Of a stretch of 64,000 nt of DNA, positions 55,303 to 64,000 are shown piece after piece. This DNA comes from Bosea sp. BIWAKO-01 (GTDB lineage Bacteria; Pseudomonadota; Alphaproteobacteria; Rhizobiales; Beijerinckiaceae). Position 1 is the first letter of the stretch. Each line of letters opens with the position of its first letter. Made by a program: the position numbers and the translations under genes. The notes under the pieces were generated by a model. The model was not told where the DNA came from. It was given only the letters and a program-made list of their open reading frames with translations, and did no database searches. The stretch lies in assembly GCF_001748145.1 (NCBI RefSeq), contig NZ_BCQA01000001.1, positions 930,001 through 994,000 of the forward strand, given 5' to 3'.

Positions 55303-55764
55303 CTAACGTCGCGCCTTGAAGAACCCGCGCAACAGATCTGCCGCCTCGCTTTCGCCGATTCCGCCATAGACATCCGGCGCGTGGTGGCATGTCGGGCTGG
55401 CATAGAGCCTGACACCGTTCTCGACCGCGCCTCCCTTGGGATCGGAGGCGCCGAAATAAAGCCGCCTGATCCGGGCGAACGAGATCGCGGCAGCGCACAT
55501 CGGGCAGGGCTCGAGCGTGACGTAGAGATCGCAGCCGATCAGCCGTTCGCTGCCGATTTCTTCGCAGGCGCGCCGCAAGGCCAGCATCTCGGCATGCGCG
55601 GTTGGATCCTTCAGCTCGAGCGTGCGGTTACCGGCACTGGCGAGGATTGTTCCGTCCCTGACGACCACTGCGCCGACCGGCACCTCGCCCCGCGCACCTG
55701 CCGCCCGCGCCTCGGCGAGGGCGAGATCCATCCCCTCCGGCTCGGCACGCTTCGATTGCAGCAT
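55303..55764 (-). CDS. tadA: tRNA-specific adenosine deaminase
   Basis: Converts A34 to inosine in tRNA-Arg. The product is 153 aa. Zinc and catalytic residues are visible: H57 and E59 in TAHAEML, C87 and C90 in EPCPMCA. The start may be the ATG at 55764 or the one at 55731 (MDLALAEAR). It is divergent from the rluB-like gene over 70 bases. Confidence 0.95.
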   Translation of the reverse strand: MLQSKRAEPEGMDLALAEARAAGARGEVPVGAVVVRDGTILASAGNRTLELKDPTAHAEMLALRRACEEIGSERLIGCDLYVTLEPCPMCAAAISFARIRRLYFGASDPKGGAVENGVRLYASPTCHHAPDVYGGIGESEAADLLRGFFKARR

Positions 55765-55834
55765 GAAACCTCTGCTTTGGCGCTCGCGAGGGATGATACG
55801 CTCTGCTACAAGCGCCGGCTGTGCAGGAGCGATG

Positions 55835-58195
55835 ATGAGCGACGACAACAACCAGAAAAGCCGTGGTCCACGCAAGGGCGGTGGAGCTGGCGGCAAAGGC
55901 GGTGGGTTTGGCGGTGGCGACGGCAAGGGCCGTGGTCCGTCACGCGGTCGCCCACCTTCGGGCGGAGATCGCCCACCATTCCGTGGCCGTTCAGGCGATG
56001 ACAAGCCGCGCCGCGATGCCGGGAACGAGGGCGAACGCCCCGCCCGTCGCTTCGACAGGCCCGCAGGCCAGCGTGACGGCGCACCGCGCCCGCCGCGCGA
56101 GGGCGGCGAAAGGCCGTTCCGCAGCAGGACCGAGGGCGAACGCGCTCCGTTCCGTGCGCGCTCGGGAGATGATCGCCCTTCGCACAGGACATCAGAAGGC
56201 GGCGAACGCCCCGCTCGGCGCTTCGACAAGCCAGCCGGTCGACGCGACGACGCCCCGCGCCCGCCGCGCGAGGGCGGCGAAAGGCCGTTCCGTTCCAGGA
56301 CCGAGGGCGAACGCGCTCCGTTCCGTGCGCGCTCGGGAGATGATCGCCCCTCACACAGGACATCCGAAGGCGGCGAACGCCCCGCCCGGCGCTTCGACAA
56401 GCCAGCTGGCCGTCGCGATGACGCTCCGCGCCCACCGCGCGAAGGTGGCGAAAGGCCGTTCCGAGCCCGCTCCGAGGGCGAGCGCAGCACGAGCCGCCCG
56501 CCCCGCGAAGGGGCAGCCCCGCGCAGGAGCTTCGGCGACCGGGATGGTGGCGCACCGCGCTTCGACAGGCCGCGCGCCGAGCGGCACGACCGTCCCCGCG
56601 GCGAAGACCGGGCCCATCGCCCGCGTCGCGAGGATGCCGAGCCCCAGGCACCGGGCGCAGTCCTGCTGCCCTCGATCGAGCCGGAGCGCATCGCCAAGGT
56701 GATGGCGCGCGCCGGCGTCGCCTCGCGCCGCGATTGCGAGGCGATGATCGCCGAAGGCCGCGTCAGCGTGAACGGCAAGGTGATCGAAAGCCCGGCACTC
56801 GATGTCGGGCCGAGCGACGTGATCCTCGTCGATGGCGAGGCATTGCCGGCGCGCGAGCGCACGCGGCTCTGGCTCTATCACAAGCCGCGCGGGCTGGTGA
56901 CGACGAACCATGATCCCGAAGGCCGCCCGACCGTATTCGAGGCCCTGCCCGAGGACCTGCCGCGCGTTCTCTCGATCGGCCGCCTCGACATCAACACCGA
57001 GGGGTTGCTGCTGCTGACCAATGACGGCGGACTGGCACGCGTGCTCGAGCTGCCGGAAACCGGCTGGCTCCGGCGCTATCGTGTGCGCGCCTTCGGCAGC
57101 ATCACGCAGGACAAGCTCGACACGCTGCGCGACGGCGTCACCATCGACGGCATCAGCTACGGGCCCGTCCTGGCACGTTTCGAACGCGAGCAGGGCTCGA
57201 ACACCTGGCTCGTGGTCGACCTGCGCGAGGGCAAGAACCGCGAGGTCAAAACCGTCCTCGAGCATCTCGGCCTTGCCGTGAACCGGCTGATCCGGGTCTC
57301 CTTCGGGCCGTTCCAGCTCGGCGATCTGCCGGAGGGTGAGATCGACGAGATCCGCTCCCGCGTGATCAAGGACCAGCTCGGCGAAGAGCTGATGGCCAAG
57401 GCCGGCGTCGATTTCGAGGCACCGCGCCGCGATGAGCTGCCGGCGGCGCCCCGGCGCGCGCCTGCGGGCGAGGATCGCCCGCGCCGCCGCGAGGGTGGCG
57501 AGGAACGCGGCGGGCGCAGCGGCGGACGTCCGGTTTCGCAGGACACCCGCAGCGAGAAGCCGTGGAAGCGCACCGTCTGGCGCGATGAGGAGGCCGAGCC
57601 GCAACGTGAGCGCCGCTCGGCCCCAAGGCGTGGCGCCGATCCGAAGGAGGCGCGGCAGGCCCGCGAGGCGACCGGCCAGATCGAACGCAAGCGCGACAAG
57701 CCGATCGCCGACCCGAAGGGACGGCGCGTGCTGGTCGAGCGTGTCAGCGCGCCGGCACGAGACGAAGCGCCGGCCCGCCCGGCTCGTGCCGAGCGTTCCG
57801 GGCCGGGAGCCCGTGGAGCGCGCCCGCAGGAGCGCGGCGCGTCACCCCGCAGCCTTGGCGACCGGCCTCAACGCCGTCCACGCGAAGAGGGGGCCGGCGG
57901 ACACGATCGCAGCGACGAGCGTCCATGGCAGGAGCGCGCGCCACGCGGCGAACGCCCCGAGCGCGCCCCTCGTGAGGGACGCGAGCGGCCCGCCCGGCCC
58001 TTTGCCGAGCGTCAGGGCGATGACCGTCCCCGCGGCCGCAGCTTCGGCGACAGGCCAGGCGGCGGCAGACCGTCCGGCGACCGCCCGCACGGGCGCGGCG
58101 CCGGCGGCAAGCCCGGCGGCGGACGTCCCTTTGGCGGTAAGCCCGGCGGCAAGGGACCGCGTCCCGGTGGCGGCGGCCGCGGCAAGCGTGACTGA
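55835..58195 (+). CDS. Pseudouridine synthase (RluB/RsuA family) with long Arg-rich tails
   Basis: The product is 786 aa against about 250-300 for the enzyme alone. The core is an S4 RNA-binding domain (about 281-340; RIAKVMARAGVASRRDCEAM) and a synthase domain with catalytic D385 in GRLDINTEGLLLLTND (to about 520). It probably modifies 23S rRNA. Both ends are basic, disordered and repetitive: before the core, two exact-length 57-residue units (APRPPREGGERPFRSRTEGE through RFDKPAGRRDD) plus partial copies, after it about 265 residues of Arg/Gly/Pro. Start at ATG 55835 with AGGAG five bases upstream; another ATG lies three bases earlier. Confidence 0.9.
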   Translation: MSDDNNQKSRGPRKGGGAGGKGGGFGGGDGKGRGPSRGRPPSGGDRPPFRGRSGDDKPRRDAGNEGERPARRFDRPAGQRDGAPRPPREGGERPFRSRTEGERAPFRARSGDDRPSHRTSEGGERPARRFDKPAGRRDDAPRPPREGGERPFRSRTEGERAPFRARSGDDRPSHRTSEGGERPARRFDKPAGRRDDAPRPPREGGERPFRARSEGERSTSRPPREGAAPRRSFGDRDGGAPRFDRPRAERHDRPRGEDRAHRPRREDAEPQAPGAVLLPSIEPERIAKVMARAGVASRRDCEAMIAEGRVSVNGKVIESPALDVGPSDVILVDGEALPARERTRLWLYHKPRGLVTTNHDPEGRPTVFEALPEDLPRVLSIGRLDINTEGLLLLTNDGGLARVLELPETGWLRRYRVRAFGSITQDKLDTLRDGVTIDGISYGPVLARFEREQGSNTWLVVDLREGKNREVKTVLEHLGLAVNRLIRVSFGPFQLGDLPEGEIDEIRSRVIKDQLGEELMAKAGVDFEAPRRDELPAAPRRAPAGEDRPRRREGGEERGGRSGGRPVSQDTRSEKPWKRTVWRDEEAEPQRERRSAPRRGADPKEARQAREATGQIERKRDKPIADPKGRRVLVERVSAPARDEAPARPARAERSGPGARGARPQERGASPRSLGDRPQRRPREEGAGGHDRSDERPWQERAPRGERPERAPREGRERPARPFAERQGDDRPRGRSFGDRPGGGRPSGDRPHGRGAGGKPGGGRPFGGKPGGKGPRPGGGGRGKRD
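56081..56480 (+). repeat. 171-bp in-frame tandem repeat in the rluB-like gene
   Basis: Units start at 56081, 56252 and 56423, spaced exactly 171 bases. The first two are complete (57 codons each) and nearly identical; the third is partial. A degenerate earlier copy (about 55970-56080) shares RSGDDKPRRD and RPARRFDRPAG. Exact spacing in frame means copy number could change without a frameshift. Confidence 0.9.
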
Positions 58196-58207
58196 GAGTA
58201 GCGCCTG

Positions 58208-58768
58208 ATGAGAATCGTCGGCGGCCGCTTCGGCGGCCGGCCCCTGGCCGGCCCCAAGCCGGGTATCGGCACGATCCGCCCGACCTCCGATCGGTTGCGC
58301 GAATCGCTCTTCAACGTGCTCGCCCATGCCTATGATGACGTGGTCGAGGGCGCGCGCGTGCTCGATCTCTTCGCCGGAACCGGCGCGATGGCGTTCGAAG
58401 CGCTCTCGCGCGGTGCCGGCTTTGCGTTGCTGGTCGATGACGGCACCGAGGCACGCGGCCTGATCCGCGAGAACCAGATGGCACTCGGGCTCGCCGGCCT
58501 GAGCCGCATCTTCCGCCGCGACGCGACCAAACTCGGCCCGATCGGACCGATGGCGCCTTTCCAGCTCGTCTTTTGCGATCCACCTTATCGCAAGAATCTT
58601 GGCGAGAAGGCGCTCATCTCGGCACGCGATGGCGGCTGGCTGGCCGCTGGCGCGCTGATCGTGCTTGAGGAAGCCGCAGGGGTCGAGATCGCCCTGACCG
58701 GCGACTTCGAGGAGCTGGAGCGACGCGACTATGGTGAAACCCAGGTCTGGATCCTGCGGGCGCCCTGA
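58208..58768 (+). CDS. rsmD: 16S rRNA (guanine-966-N2)-methyltransferase
   Basis: The product is 186 aa. MRIVGGRFGGRPLAGPKPG begins the RsmD fold, RPTSDRLRESLFNVL is the substrate region, LDLFAGTGAMAFEALSRG the SAM site, and FCDPPYRKN the catalytic NPPY-like motif. It follows the rluB-like gene by 12 bases, an rRNA-modification pair. Confidence 0.95.
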   Translation: MRIVGGRFGGRPLAGPKPGIGTIRPTSDRLRESLFNVLAHAYDDVVEGARVLDLFAGTGAMAFEALSRGAGFALLVDDGTEARGLIRENQMALGLAGLSRIFRRDATKLGPIGPMAPFQLVFCDPPYRKNLGEKALISARDGGWLAAGALIVLEEAAGVEIALTGDFEELERRDYGETQVWILRAP

Positions 58769-58773
58769 GCGCC

Positions 58774-60579
58774 TCACCGCCGCCCGAACAGCTTCTCGAT
58801 ATCGTTCAGCTTGAGCTCGACATAGGTCGGGCGGCCATGATTGCACTGGCCGGAATTGGGCGTGACTTCCATTTCGCGCAGGAGCGCGTCCATCTCCTCG
58901 GGCCGCAGGCGCCGGCCGGCCCGCACCGAGTTGTGGCAGGCCATTGTCGCCAGCACATGGTCGAGGCGCCGTTCGAGCGAGCCTGAATCGCCATGCTCGG
59001 CGAGCGTATCGGCGACGTCGCGAACCAGCTTCTGCAGATTGCCGCCAGCCAACGCGCTCGGCGCCTCGCGCACCAGCACGGCGCCGGATCCAAAGGATTC
59101 GATGGTCAGGCCGAGCGAAGCCAGGTCACCGGCGACAGCGATCAGACGATCGGCGTCGACCGGATCGAGCTCGACCACTTCCGGCAGCAGCAGAGCCTGG
59201 CGGGCAATACCCGTCCTGGCCCTCTCGGCCTTCAGCCGCTCATAGACCAACCGCTCATGCGCCGCGTGCTGGTCGACGATGACCATGCCGTCACGTGTCT
59301 GGGCGAGGATATAGGTTTCATGGACCTGCGCCCGCGCGGCGCCAAGCGGGCGGTCGAGGGCATCCTGCGCCGGCTCGGCGACATGGGCTCGCGCATCGGC
59401 CGATGGCGTCACGAAGCCCGTGAAATCGGGCTGCCGCGCCTCGCCGAACCCGGCCGATGGCGGCGCCCAGGCAGGTGCGGACGGCAGCATCGGACGCTGA
59501 ACAGACGGCTGCTGCCCGGCCCCAGAGAAGACCGCGCGGAAGGCTTCCAGCGTCCGGGCGCCACCTGTCGTCGTGGCGCGGTGCCCGGCCTCGGCCAAGG
59601 CGGCCTTCAGGCCGGAAACCACGAGACCGCGAACCAGGGCCGGATCGCGGAAGCGGACTTCGCTCTTGGCCGGATGGACGTTGACGTCGACGAAGCGCGG
59701 ATCGCAGATCACATCGAGAAACAGCATCGGGTGCCGATCGGAGGGCACCACATCGGCATAGGCGCCGCGCACCGCCGAGAGCAGCAGCTTGTCCCGCACC
59801 GGCCGGCCATTGACCGCCAGATGCACGCCGGCCGAGGTTCCGCGATGGAAGGTGGGCAGCCCGGCGAAACCGGTCACCCGAATGCCCTCGCGCGCCACGT
59901 CGAGCCGCAGCGCATTCTCAGGAAAATCACGGCCGAGCGCCCGCGACAGCCGGCGCAGCAGCCCTTCCTCGCCGATCGCCTCGGCCGGCCAGTCGAAGCC
60001 GGTGACATGGTCACCTTCGAGGGAGAAGCGGATGGTCGGATGGGCGATGGCATGTCGCCGCAACATCTCGGAGACGGCCTGCGCCTCCGCCCGATCGCTC
60101 TTCAAGAACTTGAGGCGGGCCGGGGTGAAGATGAAGAGATCGCTGACCTCGATGCGCGTGCCAGGCCCAGCAGCAGCCGGACGAACCACGCCCTTCTCAC
60201 CAGCCTCGACGACGAGGCCGTGGCCCTGCGAAGCCTCGCGTTGGCGCGTAGTGATCGCAAGCCGCGCCACCGAGCCGATCGACGGCAGCGCCTCGCCGCG
60301 GAAACCGAGCGACTGGATCGCGAAGAGATCGCCATCCGGCAGCTTCGAGGTGGCGTGGCGCTCGACCGACAGCGCCAGATCCTCGGGCGACATGCCGGAG
60401 CCGTCATCGACGACGCGGATCAGCTCGCGGCCGCCGGCCGCAATGGTCACGGCGATTGCACGCGCACCGGCATCGATGGCGTTCTCGACCAACTCCTTTA
60501 CGGCAGCAGCCGGCCGTTCGATCACCTCGCCGGCGGCGATGCGATCGACCAGGATGGGATCGAGACGGCGAACGGTCAT
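58774..60579 (-). CDS. mutL: DNA mismatch repair protein MutL
   Basis: The product is 601 aa. The GHKL ATPase domain (about 1-330) has E32 in [18 protein letters not shown] and [10 protein letters not shown]. The C-terminal dimer domain has [15 protein letters not shown], the metal site of MutL endonucleases, and [12 protein letters not shown], so nicking activity is likely. The ATG at 60579 gives the normal N-terminus [20 protein letters not shown]. No clear ribosome site is seen. Confidence 0.96.
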   Translation of the reverse strand: MTVRRLDPILVDRIAAGEVIERPAAAVKELVENAIDAGARAIAVTIAAGGRELIRVVDDGSGMSPEDLALSVERHATSKLPDGDLFAIQSLGFRGEALPSIGSVARLAITTRQREASQGHGLVVEAGEKGVVRPAAAGPGTRIEVSDLFIFTPARLKFLKSDRAEAQAVSEMLRRHAIAHPTIRFSLEGDHVTGFDWPAEAIGEEGLLRRLSRALGRDFPENALRLDVAREGIRVTGFAGLPTFHRGTSAGVHLAVNGRPVRDKLLLSAVRGAYADVVPSDRHPMLFLDVICDPRFVDVNVHPAKSEVRFRDPALVRGLVVSGLKAALAEAGHRATTTGGARTLEAFRAVFSGAGQQPSVQRPMLPSAPAWAPPSAGFGEARQPDFTGFVTPSADARAHVAEPAQDALDRPLGAARAQVHETYILAQTRDGMVIVDQHAAHERLVYERLKAERARTGIARQALLLPEVVELDPVDADRLIAVAGDLASLGLTIESFGSGAVLVREAPSALAGGNLQKLVRDVADTLAEHGDSGSLERRLDHVLATMACHNSVRAGRRLRPEEMDALLREMEVTPNSGQCNHGRPTYVELKLNDIEKLFGRR

Positions 60580-60622
60580 GCTGGGCCCGACAAAAAGGGA
60601 GCGAGCGCGGAAACCCGAATCG

Positions 60623-61945
60623 TCAGCCGCGCCCTTCGGCAAGATAGCGCTTGGCGAGGAGCTTCGCCTCTTCGACTGCCGGCTGATCGAACGGATCGAC
60701 ACCCATGGCGTAGCCCGTCAGGATCGTTTCCAGCATGAAGTGCATCAGGATCTCGCCGTGCACCGTCTCGTCGACATGATCGACATGGAGGCGGCGCACC
60801 GCGCGGCCGTTCTTGGCGAAGGTGTCGACCATGGCGACGCCCTGCGCCGCGACGAGATCGCCGATCGTCTTGCCGGCGAAACCGTCCTCGCCGATCTTCT
60901 TCGCCAGAGCGGCATCGATCCCCGGGCCCTTGCCCTTGGTGCTGACGGTCAGAACGGTGAAGAACTTGTCCTTCGGCCCGGCGAGATAGAGTTGCTGCTG
61001 CGAATGCTGGTCGACGGGCCCGAGCGCCGCGACCGGCTGGGTGCCCTGGCCGTCCTTGCCGAGGCTCTCGGCCCAGAGCTGGACCCACCAGCGCGTCAGC
61101 AGGGCGAGCTTGTCGGCGTAGGGCATGAGCACTGCGATGCCCTTGCCAGAGCGCATGGCGGCGAGGTGCAAGGCAGCACCCAGCGCGGCCGGGACCTCGC
61201 GGACGCCCTTACCCGCCAGCAAGGGAGCAAGTGCCTTGGCCGCACCGTTGCGCAGGGCTTCGATGTCGAGGCCGAGGATCGCGGCCGGCAGAAGACCGCA
61301 ATTGGTCAGGGCCGAGTAGCGCCCACCCACGCCAGTATGATGGCCGAGGAAGGGCGTACCGAACGGCTCCAGCAGGGCACGCAGCGGGTGCAGCTTGCCG
61401 GGCTTGGCCGGCTCGGAGAGTCCCTGGAAATGCCCGCCGATCTCGCCATCGGGGATACCGGCGGCGCGCAGCGCGGTGATCGCTGCGATGCTCTGCAGCA
61501 GGGTTTCTCCGGTGCCGCCCGATTTGGAGATGGCCACGAACCTGGTCGACTTGAGCGGCAGTTTCGTGAGCAGAGAGGCAAATGTCTCAGGATCGAGATT
61601 ATCGATGAAATGCACGCGCGGCGTGGGCGCGAAGCTCGACAGGCCGGCAATGCCGTAGCCGGCGAGCTGGGCCAGCGTCTGGCCACCGAGGCTGGAGCCG
61701 CCCGTGCCGAGGATCAGGATATCGGTCGCGCCTTCGCGCAGGCGCTTCGCGGCCGCATGGACCGGTGCCAGATCAGCCGTATCGGCCGGCAATCCCAGCA
61801 GGGGCAGCGACTTCGCGTCCGCCTCGTCCTTCAGTCGCGCCAGCGCGGGCGCGAGAGCGGCCAGTGCCTTCTCGAAGGCAGCATCGGGGATGCCACCGGC
61901 GCCGACACCGGATTCGAGCGCGAGGTCGAAGCTTTGCTGCAGCAT
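60623..61945 (-). CDS. pgi: Glucose-6-phosphate isomerase
   Basis: Interconverts glucose-6-phosphate and fructose-6-phosphate. The product is about 440 aa, shorter than the 550-aa E. coli form. [19 protein letters not shown] and [11 protein letters not shown] bind phosphate, [12 protein letters not shown] and [16 protein letters not shown] are the family motifs. The ATG at 61945 has GGATA about ten bases upstream; a TTG at 61999 that overlaps the M16 stop is the alternative. Confidence 0.92.
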   Translation of the reverse strand: MLQQSFDLALESGVGAGGIPDAAFEKALAALAPALARLKDEADAKSLPLLGLPADTADLAPVHAAAKRLREGATDILILGTGGSSLGGQTLAQLAGYGIAGLSSFAPTPRVHFIDNLDPETFASLLTKLPLKSTRFVAISKSGGTGETLLQSIAAITALRAAGIPDGEIGGHFQGLSEPAKPGKLHPLRALLEPFGTPFLGHHTGVGGRYSALTNCGLLPAAILGLDIEALRNGAAKALAPLLAGKGVREVPAALGAALHLAAMRSGKGIAVLMPYADKLALLTRWWVQLWAESLGKDGQGTQPVAALGPVDQHSQQQLYLAGPKDKFFTVLTVSTKGKGPGIDAALAKKIGEDGFAGKTIGDLVAAQGVAMVDTFAKNGRAVRRLHVDHVDETVHGEILMHFMLETILTGYAMGVDPFDQPAVEEAKLLAKRYLAEGRG

Positions 61946-61995
61946 GGCCTGGTATCCGTATGTGTCGGTGGAAAAATCGGGTGGGCGGCGCGTCG

Positions 61996-63291
61996 TCAAA
62001 CGAGGCCGACCGGCCGACCGACCGCCTGCACAAGCAGGCGCGGGTCGCCGAAGAGCCGTTGCGCAACACGCTTGATGTCGGCGAGCGTCACGGCGGCGAA
62101 GAGCTGGTTGCGCTCGGCGAGGAATTCCGGGCCGAAGCCGTTCACCGCCAGGCCCAGCAGCTCGGCAGCGATCTTCGGCGAGGTATCGAAGCGCAGGGGG
62201 TATGAGCCGATGATGTAGCGCTTGGCCTCTTCGACCTCGTGCTCGGTCGGCCCCTCGGAGGCAAGCTTCATCATCTCCTCGCGAATGACGGCAAGCGACT
62301 CGGCCGCCCGGTCGTTTCGCGTCGCAGTACCGCCGACCAGCATGGCGCTCTCGCGCAGCGGCAGCAGGCTCGACGACACGCCATAGGCAAGGCCGCGTTT
62401 CTCGCGCACTTCAAGGAACAGGCGCGAGGTGAAAGCGGAGCCACCCAGGATATGGTTCAACACACTGGCGGTGATGAAATCCGGATCGCGGCGCATCAGG
62501 CCCGGACCGACGAAGCGCAACACGGTCTGCGGCACATCGAGATCGATGACATGCGTCTCGCCAAGCCCCTGCACGGGAACGGGTTCGGTCGGGACCGGTC
62601 GAGCGGTACCGATCGGGAGCGCGGCAAAAAGCTGATCGAGCCGCTGCGCCAGTTCTTCCGCCGTGATGTCACCGACTACGACGATCTTGAGGCCGGCCCG
62701 GGTCAGCAACTCGCGCGAGAGCGCCTTCAATCCGGCGGGCTCCGTGCGCGAGACGCTGTCGATGTCGCCCTTCTCCGGACGGCCATAGGCGTGACCGGGA
62801 TAGGCCGCCGCATAGAGCGCATTGCGGCAGAGCGTCTCCGGATTCTGCGCCTGACGCTGCAGGCCAGCGACGACCTGCGACTTCACGCGCTCCACGGCAT
62901 CAGCATCGAAGCGCGGCGCGTTCAGGGCCAGGGCCAGCAGCGAGAACGCCTCGTCGCGATGGCGCGACAGGGTCTGCAAATGGCCGTGGAAATCGTCGCG
63001 ACGGGCATCGAAGCCGAGGCTGATGGCGTGGTCGGCAAGCCGGCCGTGGAACGCTTCCGCGTCGAGATCGCCAGCCCCCTCATCGAGCAGACCCGAGACG
63101 AGATAGGCGCTGCCGGCAGCATTGCCGGGGTCGCGTGTCGCTCCACCGTCGAAGGCGAAATCGATCGCGATCAGAGGCAGGCTGTGCTCCTCGACCAGCC
63201 AGGCTTCGATACCGGAGGTCGAGCGGACCTGCTGAACCGCCACCGAGGGGCCGGCAAGCGTGGAACCCGGGGTGGGGATGGGCGCGTTCAT
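61996..63291 (-). CDS. M16 family peptidase-like protein, inactive-type subunit
   Basis: The product is 431 aa with the two-half M16 fold (FAFDGGATRDPGNAAGSAYL; GGSAFTSRLFLEVREKRGLA). Where active members have HxxEH it reads LVSGLLDEGAGD, so the zinc site is lost. Such subunits usually pair with an active one, as in heterodimeric processing peptidases. The partial M16 gene upstream, 58 bases away on the same strand, is the likely partner. Confidence 0.9.
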   Translation of the reverse strand: MNAPIPTPGSTLAGPSVAVQQVRSTSGIEAWLVEEHSLPLIAIDFAFDGGATRDPGNAAGSAYLVSGLLDEGAGDLDAEAFHGRLADHAISLGFDARRDDFHGHLQTLSRHRDEAFSLLALALNAPRFDADAVERVKSQVVAGLQRQAQNPETLCRNALYAAAYPGHAYGRPEKGDIDSVSRTEPAGLKALSRELLTRAGLKIVVVGDITAEELAQRLDQLFAALPIGTARPVPTEPVPVQGLGETHVIDLDVPQTVLRFVGPGLMRRDPDFITASVLNHILGGSAFTSRLFLEVREKRGLAYGVSSSLLPLRESAMLVGGTATRNDRAAESLAVIREEMMKLASEGPTEHEVEEAKRYIIGSYPLRFDTSPKIAAELLGLAVNGFGPEFLAERNQLFAAVTLADIKRVAQRLFGDPRLLVQAVGRPVGLV

Positions 63292-63349
63292 GTCGCTTCC
63301 TGACGGTGGGACGGTGTCATCCCACCCGCATGAGAAAGGGGGCGCGGGC

Positions 63350-64000
63350 TCAAGCTGCCGGCAAGAGCAGCCCGGTGACCGAACGGTCGGGCCGCAGATA
63401 GCGGCGCGCGGCCTCGATGACGGCCTCGCGTGTCACGGCTTCGATTCGTTCCGGCCAGGCCAGGACGTCCTCGACGGTTTCGCCGACGGCCAGCGAGGCG
63501 CCGAAGATACGAGCGAGCGAAGATTGGCTGTCCCGGGCGAAGATGGTCTCTGCCACCAGCCGCGTGCGAGCGCGGCTCAGCTCGATCTCGCTCGGCCCAT
63601 CGGCAAGGAAGGTCGCGAGCGCCTTATCCAGGCCAGCTTCCAGCGCAGCCATGTCAATCCCCGGGCGTGGGCTGGTCGACATCTGAAAGGCAGCGCGGTC
63701 GACCATCGAGCCCATGAAATAGGCGCTGGCGCCGGCCGCGAGCTCCTGCTCGACGCAAAGCTGGCGATAGAGCCGCGACGTGGTGCCGCCACCGAGGATG
63801 TCTGCCACCAGTTCGAGCGCGAATGCCTCGCTGCGATCGCCGCTGAGATAGGTCGGCGTCAGCCAGCCCCGCCGCAGGGACGGCTGGCGCACACGCGGAT
63901 CGCTGAGCGAAACCCGGCGCGCCGCGCGCGGAGCGGGCTCGGCCGGGCGCTTGCGCACCGGAGCCTGTCCACGTGCCGCGATCTGGCCATAGGTCGCCTC
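63350..64000 (-). CDS. M16 family peptidase, N-terminal half outside window
   Basis: Only the C-terminal half is visible (about 216 codons). It contains DRSEAFALELVADILGGGTT followed by SRLYRQLC, the structural half of M16 peptidases, after a linker rich in Arg and Pro. The zinc motif would be in the missing part. It lies just before the inactive-type subunit and would be its catalytic partner. Confidence 0.85.
   Translation of the reverse strand, partial: EATYGQIAARGQAPVRKRPAEPAPRAARRVSLSDPRVRQPSLRRGWLTPTYLSGDRSEAFALELVADILGGGTTSRLYRQLCVEQELAAGASAYFMGSMVDRAAFQMSTSPRPGIDMAALEAGLDKALATFLADGPSEIELSRARTRLVAETIFARDSQSSLARIFGASLAVGETVEDVLAWPERIEAVTREAVIEAARRYLRPDRSVTGLLLPAA

Noticed and set aside
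56081-56480. CRISPR-like spaced repeats
   Set aside because: Repeats are contiguous 171-bp coding units with no spacers and keep the reading frame, so they are a protein tandem repeat.
55764-56862. Long upstream extension of the tadA frame (minus strand)
   Set aside because: It is antisense to the repeats of the rluB-like gene and its residues just mirror that repeat. The deaminase starts normally at 55764.
59789-62218. 809-codon open frame on the plus strand across mutL and pgi
   Set aside because: It is antisense to two essential-type genes with intact motifs; the product is Ser/Arg-rich without domains.

Overview
This window is GC-rich and densely packed, with 4-base stop/start overlaps, long shadow frames on the opposite strand and many GTG starts. 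Gene content and order point to an alphaproteobacterium of the order Hyphomicrobiales (Rhizobiales). The clues are a split gcvPA/gcvPB with a glycine riboswitch, the order coxB-coxA-ctaB-coxF-ctaG-coxC-DUF983-surf1-thrC-M16, the lipid A block cysQ-like/DUF4170/DUF374/waaA/lpxK/DUF2093, an IalB-family protein and DUF1127 proteins. A Bosea-like genome is my best guess, but that is an inference from overall resemblance. I see no tRNA, rRNA, insertion sequence, prophage or CRISPR array. This is mostly core chromosome with a few accessory islands.

Layout: 1-956 is a truncated L,D-transpeptidase. 1087-5648 (minus) is the glycine cleavage operon gcvT-gcvH-gcvPA-gcvPB, behind a tandem glycine riboswitch and a plausible promoter. 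6002-7119 (minus) holds an IalB-like protein and an unknown lipoprotein. 7566-14126 (plus) is the aa3 cytochrome c oxidase structural and assembly cluster, with a FixK/FNR-like box in its leader and a strong terminator after coxC. It runs on into thrC, an M16 protease, a GNAT and a large membrane GGDEF/EAL protein (to 20606). 20642-25816 carries yqgE, a DsbD-alpha-like secreted protein, a peroxiredoxin, a GNAT, and the rnhA-thrB-ispH group. 26013-30278 has a Kef-type antiporter, a MATE exporter and a DUF937 protein. 30403-34200 has a chemoreceptor, DUF1127, a LysR regulator and a small Flp pilin.

34303-37948 (minus) is rsmE, ybdK-like and gshA. 38151-39600 is a small secreted protein plus ubiA. 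40490-44794 is the lipid A block. 45016-48798 holds a dienelactone-hydrolase-like protein, xseA and purD. 48875-50674 is a probable fluoroacetate dehalogenase with a patatin-like lipase, next to an ArsR-type regulator and a TauE/SafE permease. 52289-54913 is an old-yellow-enzyme/Rid-family pair with a divergent LysR regulator and clear dyad operators. 54915-60579 is DUF4287, tadA, an rluB-type pseudouridine synthase with very long Arg-rich repetitive tails, rsmD and mutL. 60623-64000 (minus) is pgi with a pair of M16 peptidase genes.

The most unusual signals are: the dehalogenase with every fluoride-pocket residue in place; a GGDEF domain that has lost its catalytic Glu but kept its c-di-GMP I-site and an intact EAL domain; a CoxB whose CuA loop has Phe where Glu is canonical; a Rid protein lacking the catalytic Arg in an OYE operon; a 171-bp in-frame tandem repeat in rluB; and a two-hairpin palindromic element found twice, each time between convergent genes. 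I did not find a clearly new multi-gene system.
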